From Zonotrichia leucophrys gambelii (taxonomy: Eukaryota > Chordata > Aves > Passeriformes > Passerellidae), in NCBI RefSeq assembly GCF_028769735.1, contig NC_088173.1, positions 22,012,038-22,076,037 of the forward strand: a stretch of DNA of 64,000 nt, read 5' to 3'. Positions 49,309-60,900 of the stretch are shown here, piece after piece. Every line of letters begins with the position of its first letter. Position 1 is the first letter of the stretch. Under the pieces are notes generated by a model that worked only from the letters and a program-made list of their open reading frames with translations, ran no database searches and was not told the DNA's origin. Position numbers and translations under genes: made by a program.

Positions 49309-49356
49309 TTCAAGATCCCTTCCAAACCCAACCATCACATTCTATGGTTCTATGAA
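49309..49356 (+). mobile_element. CR1 LINE 3' terminal fragment
   Basis: 'cttcaagatcccttccaaac', then 'ccaaccatcacattctatgg' and 'ttctatgaa' give a plus-strand CR1 3' terminus. Sequence back to ~49195 may be more of the same copy but is too diverged to be sure. Confidence 0.8.
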
Positions 49357-52300
49357 ACACACTGTCTCTATGCACATGGAATTCAATGAATCTAGGTAAA
49401 ACATGCTGGTTTAGTGGAACAAAACTTATAAAATTAAAGTGGAAAATGCAGCTTAATGTTAACAACTGGAGTAGCAAGACTAAGTCCATAATAAAATGAA
49501 AGTCCACAGAATGAAGATATTATCCCTTGCATAATTGTGTGTCTTAGCTGTATGATCATGGTTCCTAACAAATGTGATTATCAGCTGCCAGAATGATAAG
49601 CATTTTGTCATTTCTGCATCAGTCCACTAAGCACTAGTGCTAGAAGCAGTAAAATTAAGAAGATGCAATAAAATGAAATTGACTTAACAGAATAAATGGT
49701 TACCAGAATTACTGAACCTAGTGCTCAACATACAAAATAACTACGACAGATTACTCTGTAGTGCATTATCTTTTTTTAGCTACAATTCTTTCTCCATACT
49801 AAAAAATATTCTGAATTAGGGACATAATTTCTCAATTTCTCACTTCAGCCTAGAATTTTTGCTTCTAATCACTGTGACTACCAGTAATGAAGATGGCCAA
49901 ATATAAATATTTACAGGACAAAACGTAGTCTTTCTACCTTGTAATTGGTAGGATGTTGAACAAAACAGAAGGGAAAAAAAAAAACCCAAGAAATTTTAAT
50001 GCCCATGGAATTATTAAGGATGAATACTTTCACAATCTTTTGGTATATTTCCAAGATGATAATCTGAATGGGGAATTCAACAGCCATCTCTGCCAGTACT
50101 TCAGAAAATAAACTAGACAGGGTTATTATATACCTACACAATGGTTTAGAGACAGTGAAGGATTTCATGAAGGCCCAAGATATTGTTCTCCACTACCATG
50201 ATTTCAATTTTTTTTTTTTTTTTAATGCAAGAAAATGTTCATCAGTATCAAGGTCAAAACTCCAGACTCTACCAGAAGCAGTATTTTACTCCAGGCCAAC
50301 TATCATCTCATCAGGTATCTTAATTTTTAATACATTTCAGATAAAGCCTTTCAGAATGACACAGTTTTCTGCTGACAGTAACTGTTCAGAATCGTCAATA
50401 ATCAAGTCACAGAAAGTAAACCATGTTAAGTTTGAAACAATCCTTTGCTTTCAGGTCTCCATTAACATTTAAATTGTTATTCCAGCACTGTGAAATCAGC
50501 TCCACGTAAAAATAGAAGCAGTATTGTTTTATTTAAACTCTTTTTTTCCCAATTTTTGTGTCTACAAGCATGAATTTTTTTTAGATGTTTCTGCATTCCC
50601 CACTGTTTAACAAGAACCCACAATTGATTAATACTCTCACCTTCTCCTTTATTCCAGCTGTGTGAACTAAGCAGAATACTCAGGGTCATTTTATCTAAAG
50701 TATCACCTGGATTTGTTAACTCAGAGCAAGAATCAATTGATCCTAAGCATATACTAAGAGATTTTTTATTACCCCCAAAAAACCCCTGGTGAAATTGGAG
50801 GTTGGGTCTGGAAGCAAAATGTGTGAGAGCCAGGAAAGGTGTTTGATGCACTAAACGATATTAATGCTAGTACAATTAGGAATTTAATCCCCTCTTTAAC
50901 ACTCAAAAGTCAGGAAATACAAAATTATGGTTCCTATAAGTGTCATAACTCATGCAATTGCATACATGCTTTATTTTATATTACATCCTGTTAAATTTCT
51001 AGGAGCTACATGGGTAAGTTATAGTTCTTTTTCAAGTATTAATTTTAAATTTTTGACTGGAGAACATGAGGACATAAAAGAAACATTCAGCAGCATGTTA
51101 CAGAGCTACAAGCCTGTCTTATCTCCACAAACAAGCAAATTATATGTAAAACTTGGTGGGTTTTGCGGGACCTTTACTATACTGTACTACATCATCAGAC
51201 TTAACTAGCAGAATGTTCAGCAAGGTCAGCACTTCACATAGTCAAAAACTCCTGTGGTTTGAAGTACATCAGCTGGACAGGAGTTACTCAGTAGTCAAGA
51301 CAGGGAAGGTTGAGTTCTTAAATTTCTACATGTTGATACATCATAAAAACCAAAGAATTGCAGATATTCACTTGAGGGAAAAGGAGTGGAGAAAAATGAT
51401 TCAACCTTTGACACTGAGGATCAAAGAAGTGGATAGAGACGGAACTAATCTGAAAAACTAAATCATTACATTTATTCCACACATAAGTGCAACACACCTA
51501 AAGAGAGAGCAACTCTCTAGCCTGTTAAGCTCATGAAGTTGCATGTGATTTTTTAAGCAAAAAATTGTTTACTGTACTTTACAATATTCAGTAAATGTTC
51601 AATTTCTTGAAACTTAAATAAAGGGAACTGTCCAGGAAACTCAAGATACTGCTTAAATTCTCACTTGTGGACAAATAATATCTAATAAAGTTATGCAACA
51701 CCATTTTTTATTTTCTCCATCTTCATCTAATTGTTGTTTTCCAAGTGACATTAACTTATGTTAACATTCTTCACAAGCTATTGGCTAGAGTAGTTTTTTT
51801 ATAAATGTGTTTGCTACCTCCCAAGTGTCAGAACTCTCTAAGCTTAAAGTCATTCACAGGAAAGACTTATGTTGTTTCTACCATACTTCAAGCATATCCT
51901 GATATAACTAGGAAACAGAACAGGAGTGTAACACTAATCTCATATTGAGCATAAATAGCCACAAGCATTTAAAATCACTGTCATGCTGTATCATAGGAAG
52001 AGATAGTACAAATCACAGGATTTCTTGCTACATTTAACACATTTCTCAAACTACTCCTTTTAGCTCTGCTGTCTCATTTTTTTATCCATCATGCTACAAC
52101 AGCATTTGGTAATGCCCCATGTTTAATCCATGCGGCATAAACTGTCTATTTAACATGTTTAGGCAGAAGATAACTCTAAGAGAAGGATATCACCTGACTC
52201 CAGAACATTGGCACCATAATAAAAAAATATTTTCCTCAAAACCCTCTCTCCTTCAGAACGTTATGGTATCTTCAGAGTCAACAGGTCATGCTCCATTTGG

Positions 52301-52650
52301 CATTTTTATTACTCTCCAGCTGAAGCGGATCAGCTACAGAAGAACCTGATTTTCCTCTTGGGCTTTCAGCAGTGTGTTTCAAGCCCTTGTGAAAACACAG
52401 AGAAATCTGGAAAATAGAACTCTTTACGTTTCAATAACAATGCAAATCTAACAATCATTACACTTCATAATTTTAGTGTATGAATTGTGAGATTGGAGCT
52501 CCTGAGCTGGCAATGTCATAAAATGTTAATACTTACCCTTCATTTGTCAACACTAAGAGAAGCAAAATATTTATTTAAAATAGCACTGGTTGCCAGTCAA
52601 CTCCAAAAAGAGACTTGACAGACCTGTCCCTGGCATACAGATGTCATTTG
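49357..52650. other. Unique AT-rich sequence, no gene seen
   Basis: The longest open frames are 134 codons (50068-50472, +) and 124 codons (50477-50851, -), with no domain or motif. A 16-base T tract lies near 50208-50222. Confidence 0.55.
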
Positions 52651-52860
52651 CTATAAAGGAAGTAACATTCTCTTTAGCTCACCCCACGGAAATACCTTTA
52701 GTACCAAAACAGCCTCTAGAATCAAAAGCAGGTTTTGCTCATCTGCAATGACCAGAATGCTTTGAGCAACTTCAGCTTGTGTGCTGTGTTCTCTAGCAAT
52801 TCCTAGCAGACTGGTACACAAAGCAGCTAGATCCTGGGTCTTAACGACCTTCAAATGCAT
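52651..52860 (-). other. Protein-like open frame of unknown origin
   Basis: The 69-codon minus-strand frame has a composition unlike its AT-rich surroundings. It is rich in Leu, Ala, Val, Glu and Gln and poor in Lys, Asn and Phe, and a run of ~45 residues (from 'QDLAALCTSLLGIA' to 'ILEAVLVLK') would fold as amphipathic helices. A GT donor-like site (aag|gtattt) falls after the 'VLVLK' codons. A possible acceptor (acccag) precedes 'DLAAL' but lacks a pyrimidine tract. A stop codon lies directly before the ATG. It could be an exon, a processed-pseudogene piece, or chance. I do not recognise the protein. Confidence 0.25.
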
Positions 52861-53520
52861 TTACCAGCACCCAAACTCTTGAATTTGTCCTGGCTGCAAA
52901 GATGAGCACCTCCCCATTACCAACTGAGAGATGGGATTACAAAGAAAAGGAGTGCAAAAGTAGTCCAAGCAAAAAAGCCAAAGTCCGAGCAGAAGTCAGA
53001 GTTGAAGTTGTATATTGAAGCCAGAGCATGTGAAGTCCAAGCATAGCAGTACAAGCTATTGAAGGCATTGAAGTCAATTATTGTTCATCACAGATTAGTT
53101 TATATACCGTTGCAGTTCCATGCAGTTACAGCTCTAAGCAGTCACATCCTTAAGTAAGAATTTTCCCACTAGTTACAGACAGCCTGTTGTTTGCCTTACT
53201 TAGCAGCCTTAAAAAACTACATGGTTTCAAAAACTTTTAATATGCTCTACTTTCCCAGTCTCATATTTGTAGTCACTTATCCCACAGCCTGCATCCAACC
53301 AAGGCCAGAATATCTTGATCCATAAGCTCCACTCTGTTCCCTGTTGTCTCCAATTTGGTTTCCCACAGCCCCTGATAAACACAAAAGGAGGAGAGAAGTA
53401 CTTCAGCCTGTACCACATGCTTAACAGCGTTCCCATTCCCATATCCACCTTAGCAAAGTAAAGAGAATAAAACCCTTTTGAATGGTCCTTGCTAGCCATT
53501 TAATTTTTTTTATTTTCATT
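52861..53520. other. Possible worn LTR or old repeat
   Basis: A 90-codon minus-strand frame (53227-53499) without a domain lies here. A minus-strand tail of the form 'ggttttattctctttact' and moderate GC content hint at LTR ancestry. No TG...CA ends or duplication can be placed. Confidence 0.3.
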
Positions 53521-53608
53521 TTTAGTTATTAGTTATTTAGTTATTTAGTTATATTTATATATATATATTTTTATATTTAGTTATTGTTTAGTTTATTTTA
53601 TTTAGTCA
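53521..53608. repeat. Imperfect (TTTAGTTA)n / AT-rich simple repeat
   Basis: 'ttagttatttagttatttag' units, an ATATAT core and more TTTAGTTA-like units are seen directly. The whole stretch is low complexity. Confidence 0.85.
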
Positions 53609-55669
53609 TCTAATTACACATTAAAAAACCCCTTTTTTCAGCCTTTGTCTGTGAACTTGCAAGCATTCTGCATTTCTCTGTCCACATATGGTGCATTCCC
53701 TGCCTTACTGTACTGGGCCTCCCTTGAGAGCAAAGCCTCCAAGCATTGCTACAATGCATTCAGCAACAAACCCAGCAGGATACTAATGGGCTGTCTTCAT
53801 TAACCTTTGCTGATCTAACTGTGCTCTTGTACTTGCACTCTGCACATTTGTGATGTCTCATAAAGATTCATAATAGGAACTTTAATGGCAAAAGAGCCTG
53901 TACACTAAATTGCTCATGCGCCAAAAAGGAAGAGTGGCTGCAAGAAACAGTACAGTTTCTTATTTTTTTCTCGTCAAAGCAGTGGCAGCACTTGAAAGAG
54001 CAAACTGAATATAGGAATGGATCAATAGAGGAATGGCACAGATGATGATTAATGCAGGGAAATGGCTACTTAGGCACAGTAACAGAAGCTGCATTCACCA
54101 GGTATCCAAAATAAAACACATGTTCTGAGAGAAAGCCATCAGATGGCATCAGTATTAGCTCATGAGATACAGAGAGTCCAGCACTACATTTGCCTTTCTC
54201 AAAACATTGTTGTCAACCCTCATAACGCACCATGCAAGCAAGCAAGAAAATTGAGTTGTTACCAACAGAGGTAACTTTTGGGGTTAAATACCTTGCCTTT
54301 AAGATACTTGTGTAATTTAAACTCCACATCAGATTTTTCAAATACTGCGCTCATAAAAGTTGACAAGGTGAAATTCAAAGGAACTTTTAAGCCATGAAGA
54401 AGGATGAGCAGGGCAACTTAGAATTTTATATATTTTATATATAAAAACAATAAAATCTCCTTCTCACTTTCTTAAGCAAATATCCCCCATATAAGTTAGT
54501 CTCTTAGTTTCTCACTTTCTTAGTGTGATAATGAAACTTCTGTAGGTTACAATGTACATTAATTAATTGAACTTGATTACTTGTTTGATACAAAGGGAAG
54601 AAAAATAAGAGCTATGATATAGTTCAAAGACATGGTACACCATAAGTAGACAGTTACAGTTGAATGAACATAAAAGCAAATTTAAGATAGCTATGTCAAT
54701 AACTATGTCAATAAAAACAAGGAAGATATTTTCAGAGCTATCAAAGATGTGTTCTGTAGGTCAAACAACATGACGATGAATGTGATTAGAATTAGCTTAT
54801 ATAAAAAAAAGAGAACAACAGAATAAATTTTGATATTCCCTCTTTTTATCAGGCATTTGGTAACTTTCTAGCTGCCAATTCAAGGAAACTCAATAGCAAC
54901 TCTCAGTTGGAAGTAGCACCTTTGCCTTAGACCATGAGTAAAATTAGGCCCCAGCTCTCCTTTAGTTTAATCAAAGTCTGCAGAAGCCTAACTGCAATGT
55001 GCAAGTGGGAGAGAAAGGGTATAAGCCCATAAGGTCGGCAAAACCTAGGGGATGGAGACAGAATTCAAGCTTCAATAAGTATTTACTACTTCTGCTTTGT
55101 TGAAACAAAGCAATGCAAAACATTAGCCATTCATATCACATTCCTGAACTGATTGCCACTCCTGAAGGCACAACACGTCTTTACAAATACTCTTCAAATT
55201 CATCACACATTAATAAACATGAAAGAGTAGCGTTACAGAAATTTAGTCACAACATGTTCAATAATTTCAATGGAATCACGCAAATCTTCATATTACCCTT
55301 TAAAAATGAACTGAAATAAGAGAAAAACCTCTGAAAGGATCAAATGTTTTAAAGGCTTTGCAATACACCATGGTGTGGCACACAAAAATATTTTAAAATA
55401 GTAGTCTTTTTGTGGCTGTTTCTTTAATTTTTGTATATTATATGAATAGTTAGTAGATATTTTCATTATAACTGTACTGTTGAGGAGGAAGGACCATACT
55501 TCAGTTAATTACAGTTCTTCATAGATAAAAAAAATTACGATAATTTGTAACTATAACTAGTGATCTGGAGTGTTGTTTCTCTTTCATTTCAGAACTCAGG
55601 AAAATTTAAGACCTGAATTACCTTTTGGATACTTTGGTCTTATTAACACCTCCCCCCACCCTCCCACAC
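53609..55669. other. Unique AT-rich sequence, no gene seen
   Basis: No recognisable element. Open frames are under 70 codons. A short TA-rich patch lies at 54424-54452. Confidence 0.55.
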
Positions 55670-56190
55670 CTCCCTTAATGCTGTTTAAATTGATTCACTA
55701 ATGTTTAATCTAAAAACGATTAATGTATGATGTGAAAGGTTAAGCTTGAGATAAGGTGTGATACAAAGGGGGTGGCAGGCACCCTGATGAGAAGCAGACT
55801 GGCTCTGAGCTTTTGCAAGCCAAGTGGAGATGTTGTTGCTCTGCCATGGATGAAGGGGCTCATTATCCCAAAGATAATTGCCCAGACGCCACACCAGTGA
55901 GGTCACACGAAACACGGCTGCGATTGCTGAACCAGTAGGGGGACTAATTAACAGTCAAGGCTGCAGACAGCCATTCTGTACAGACCCCCACTTAGATGCA
56001 TAGCCCACCCCATCAGTGTTAAACATTAGGTCACAGTCTTTTGCTGCTGAGTGAAAACATCATCCCACCCATCAGAAGAATAAACACTCTGGTGCTACTT
56101 TTACAGCATTAAAATTCATCCTTTCAGTCATCTTGTACATATTGATGGTCATCAATTATTTTTATGCCCATATCAATTAATGATTTGGCA
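55670..56190. promoter_or_regulatory. Candidate conserved non-coding element (enhancer-like)
   Basis: This ~500-bp segment has more balanced composition than its surroundings. It also has several homeodomain-type core sites: 'gattaatg' at ~55718, 'ctaattaa' at ~55943 and 'caattaat' at ~56174. A palindromic ATTATC-ccaaa-GATAAT pair of GATA-type sites lies at 55862-55878. There is no open frame with protein character and no transposon signature. Regulatory function is inference from composition only. Confidence 0.25.
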
Positions 56191-57138
56191 TCTCCTTTGT
56201 TTAATGCAGAAAAAAACTGTATCACAAATTAAGAGTAAGCCTGAAGTTCTAAAAAGGGCTAACTCACACTAAGGGGAAGCAATATTTTAATTTTCCATCA
56301 TGATCATTTTTTCTGCTGTCTCTCATTCTGCATTACATTCCTTACTTAACAAGGGGAAAGCATGAATTGAGACCTATCTGGTGCTTTCAGAGACCAATCT
56401 ATTTTTCAGCCACACCTACTATACAGGGGTGTTTTAGTCAATAATGCAGCAGTAAATTCTACACTTGCAAACTTACGGGCCTCTGCAGACTAACCCTTGA
56501 TTTTAGTGGGTATTTCAACAAGAGCACACACAGCCAGCCAATGGAGGTCACTGAGGCAACAGAGGAATTTCCATAACAGCAGTAGGCAGGCCAGATAGGT
56601 AGTATTTAAATCGTCTTTTCCAGATGCTTTAATTTCTTCCAGCTTCTTCGACTGACATCTGGTATGTTCTTAACGCCTTGAAAAGCAGCCATTGAAACTT
56701 GACAATTCTGTATTTCTGTAACAAAATTGAGAGAAGTTTCAACTTTTTGCCCTTGTGAATTCAAGTCAAACTTGGTATATCTTTACAGTCAAGAAATACT
56801 TAATATCTTTTAAAAATTTGGATTACCTTGGAAAAAAATGGGTATGTTTTCCCTTTCAAAGTTGGTTACATTTAATCAGAACAATCAGAATAATTTTCTA
56901 AGAGAAAGTGAATTATTCTGGGGGTTTTTGCCTTTTTTCACCAAGGGGAAAATGTTTTGCTTTTAAGCTGTTGTGTACCTTTCCTCCTTTTTTTTCCCCC
57001 CTCATTTCACTCACTGAACCAAAAAAAAACCCAACTGTCTTGATCCCAAACTGCTAGCTTTATTCTCTGAATCATTTAACCATTACAGGATCTCCTTCCC
57101 AAGACTGATGTCATTCCTACACAAGGAACACGTAAAAG
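56191..57138. other. Unique sequence, no gene seen
   Basis: Nothing recognised. T- and A-rich tracts occur near 56985-57035. Confidence 0.55.
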
Positions 57139-57905
57139 CCTGAATCCCAGAATGGGTAAGGTTGGAAGGGACCACAGTGTGTCATCTGGTCTAACCTCCC
57201 TGTTCAAGCAGGGTCATCCTAGAGCACCTGGATAGGATTGTTTCCAGATGGTTCTTGACTACCTCCAGTAAGGGAGACTTCATACGCTCTCTTGGTAACC
57301 TAGTGCTTTTTTACTGTGCTCAGTCACCTGCACAGCAAAATAGTTCTTCGTATTCAGGTGGAATTTCCTGGGCATCAGTTTCTACCTGTTGCCTCTTGTC
57401 CTATTACTCAACATCACTGAGAAGACCCTGGTTCATCCTCTGATCTCCGAGGAGGTCCCTCTCAGTTGTCTCTTTTCACGGCTGAACAGGCCCAGCTGCC
57501 TCAGCCTTTCCTCACAGTCCCTTCATCATCTTTGTCATCATTCACTGGACCCACAAAAAGACATGTCTTTTTTGTCCTGAGGAGCCCAGAACTGGACACA
57601 GCACTCCAGATGTGCCCTCACCAGAGCTGAGCAGAGGGGCAGGATTACCTCCCTTGACCAGTTGGAATGTTCTTCCTAATGCATCCCAGGACACCCCAAG
57701 GACACAAGGGCCCTGCTGGCTCATGGACAGCTTGGTGTCCACCAGGACCCTTCAGGTCCTTCTCAGCAGGTCTCTCCCAGCCTGTCCTGGTGCAGGGACA
57801 GGTTATTCCTCCCCAGGGGCAGGACCCTGTGCCTTTGTTGATTTTCAGTTGGTTTTCTCTGCCCATGTCTCCAGCCTGTTGGGATCCTTCTAAATGGCCT
57901 CAAAT
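57139..57905 (-). mobile_element. CR1 LINE, 5'-truncated, ~765 bp
   Basis: The longest CR1 copy in the window. The plus strand starts at the element's 3' end ('cctgaatcccagaatgggta', 'ggttggaagggaccacag') and runs through 'cctgttcaagcagggtcatc', 'ctgttgcctcttgtcctatt' and 'agaactggacacagcactcc'. Minus-strand frames carry C-terminal RT pieces in shifted phases: 'AEKDLKGPGG' within 57645-57866 and 'MSQQGPC' within 57542-57742. The ORF is broken by frameshifts. Similarity fades near 57905, where the 5' truncation probably lies. Confidence 0.92.
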
Positions 57906-60900
57906 AGAGAAGCCTGCTTTCACCTAACATCCCTCTGTGCTCTGCTTTACTCTTGTGTGCCACTTGGAATTTCTGCCACCCCCTGCAGTTTTTGAAATCC
58001 TTGCTTCTTTTCAGAAGGCTTATGTTACACCGAGGCTAATACAATATTTCTTCTCTTGGCCAATAATGTTAAATAAGCTCAAGTTTTGCTTCAAGTATGT
58101 CTTTTCCCCCCATACCTTCTCTCTAGTTTTTTTGTCAGGTTTGCTTATCATCAATATGTATCACTTGGGCTAAGATTGCCTAGTTTTAAAAGCTAGCCAT
58201 ATATTTAAATATGTATATTATATATACATAAATTTATATACATGTATTTAAGGAAGTATTTATGTATTACACTGCATACTCTTTAGAGTGATCTGTCAGT
58301 TTTTTCTGGCCATATGAAGGTAATCAACAGATTCCACTCTTCGGAAAAAATTCAAAGGTAAGTACTATAAATGTTTAGTGATAGCAAAGCAAAAATAGAA
58401 AGAAATCCAAGAATGAACCTCTGGGAATCTATAACAGCTGTCACAGAATGGCTGTAAATGGGTAAAACCTACACTGGTAAGAAAATACAGTGATAATATT
58501 TGTAGAGGCTGCAAGAGGACTCCATACAACATAAATCTAACTGGAGAAAACTTCCAAACATTAAGAATAGCTATTTTGAATACACAATAGCTAGTAGGGA
58601 ATCTTTTGAGTATCTAAACCTGGAAATGACAGCTTTCAAACAAACCCCTAACTGTAAAATTGTCATTGTCTTCTTTATCACATATAAATGTGTTTTCATG
58701 CCTTTGCTTTTTCCACAGTTCAAAGACTGATTTATTACCAGGGGTAAACCTGTGAGAAAGGCAAAAAAGCAAATGCAGGATTCATTCAGGCTCTGCTCTA
58801 GTTCCAGTCCTGAGATCCTCCATCTCACTAAAATTATTCTGCATGTTTGAGCTTTAGAGGTTCTGGAGATTTTAACCTGGAATAGATAAAAGATAGAAGA
58901 AGAGATTGAAGAGAGCAAACTCAAGGCCTGACATAGGGAACATGATACTGACTTCAGATTTTTAAATGCTGATTCAGTGCTTGCCAGACCAACTTACTAA
59001 ATAATTGCTAGCAAGAATCTAATTTATTCATTTACTGCCCTAGAGTGCACAATGTCTGATTCATAAAGGTGTGAATCTTTTGAAAAGTCTGCTTTTAAAA
59101 AAGTTATTTGATTTTTTTTTTATGGAAGGCCCAAAATGTTTTAATCATTGAAGCAGACTTCTGAAAAGAAATCAAGTTTGGATTGAAAGGTATTAGCATA
59201 TTGGCTATGCAAAGCTCTAGGTTTTACCTGTTTTTATGTTATTATGTATAACATCACATCGCTATAATCTAATATTCTGTTATGGTGTCACAAAACAGAA
59301 AAAAAGTCAGAGAAAACTGATTCCAGATCAGCAGGAACATAGCAGCTGAGAAGGCATTACAGCATATATGCATACATAATGTATATTGAAAACCTGAAAA
59401 TACTGGAGTCCTGGATTTGCTTGAAAATGAGAGCAAACATTTTATAGATATATCAGTTAAATGTATAAAGAACCTCTAAAGCAGACAGGAATAGGAAATA
59501 AAAGGAGAGATTTTCAAGTTTTAATGTGAATCCATCTCTAGTAACAGCTAGTTAAGGTGGACTTGCACAGCAACAAGATGGAACACAATGTAAATACTTT
59601 TAAGGGAAAATTTGGAGTAATAATTTTTTTATTAGTAACAGAAATGAAAGTTACTGTGCTGTGATGCTAGGAAACTATACACTAGCATCTTACTTGATCA
59701 AGCATGTGCACACTGTGGAAGAACCACTGGAGAGCAACAAAGATAGGGAACAGAAGGTCTATTAAAAGAAAAATGACAACATGGCCCTGGAGAAACTGAA
59801 CGTGAGCTTGACATTCTCTGCTTCCCATCACAGTTTTGCCTGCAGTGCAAATAAGCAGATTTTAAGCAGATAGATGCTTAAATTCTTGACAACTTGCCTT
59901 TTAGCACTCTGATGACAGAAGTTTGCTGCTTCTGCAGATGGTGAAGTTGGCATCTTTGAAATAATTTAACTGACAATCATGAAAATTTAATAAATAATAA
60001 AAATTTATATAAATACATTTAATAAATTAAAATAACTTTTATAATTTAATATTTTACTAAAATATTTATACCTACTGGGTCTCATAAACCGAGTCCACAA
60101 ATATAAAACACACAACTGTTATCTGTCCCATCAGAAGGTGAGTGAAGCTATATAAACTACAATTACATCGTTCACCCTCCTCACACTACGCAGAGATGCC
60201 TGTTTTGAAGACCTATCATAAAGTGGGGTCAGTAATAACTAAATAAAGAGCTGTTCTGTTGCTTCCCAACAGTATGACTATTTATATGGTGTTTCTGTCC
60301 ATCATATATATTTTACATTTATTCTTTATAGGGTCAAAATGTGATCCAATATATGGTTCCCTGGTTGAAGTACCTTAATGATAGTTTAGGGAAACGTTAA
60401 AGACAATACTGAAACACATGCTCATATGTCTGCAGTGTAAGAGTCTGTTCTGCTACAGTGTTTGGATTAAAATTTAGATAAGCATTAGTAAAGATAGTAT
60501 TACAGTTGGTAGAATATTTGCTGCACAAAAAGAGCACTTTGAATAAGTATGCAAGAAAGTATACTGAATTATATTGGAAACAAATTTCAAGGGACTATCG
60601 GTATAGCAGAGCCACAGGAATGAAAGTCCATCTGTATTCCTGCTTGGCCAGTTTTGGACAACTTGAACAACTGTATGTTTATATTTATAGATGAAATATC
60701 CTGTTCAACAGCAGTGGTTCATGGTAGCACGTAGAATCCAATAATAAGGATATACATTATTGCATTCATTTTACCACTTTATTGCTTGCTGCTTTAAATT
60801 TTGTTTCTGTTTACTAAAGATATACAAAATCACAAGATGTTAGAAAACTTAGTAGAACTTAGTTAGAAACTTATTTTGAACTTAGTAAAAGAGGCTGTAC

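Noticed and set aside
57612..57893. 93-codon plus-strand frame
   Set aside because: It is antisense to the CR1 ORF2 remnant.
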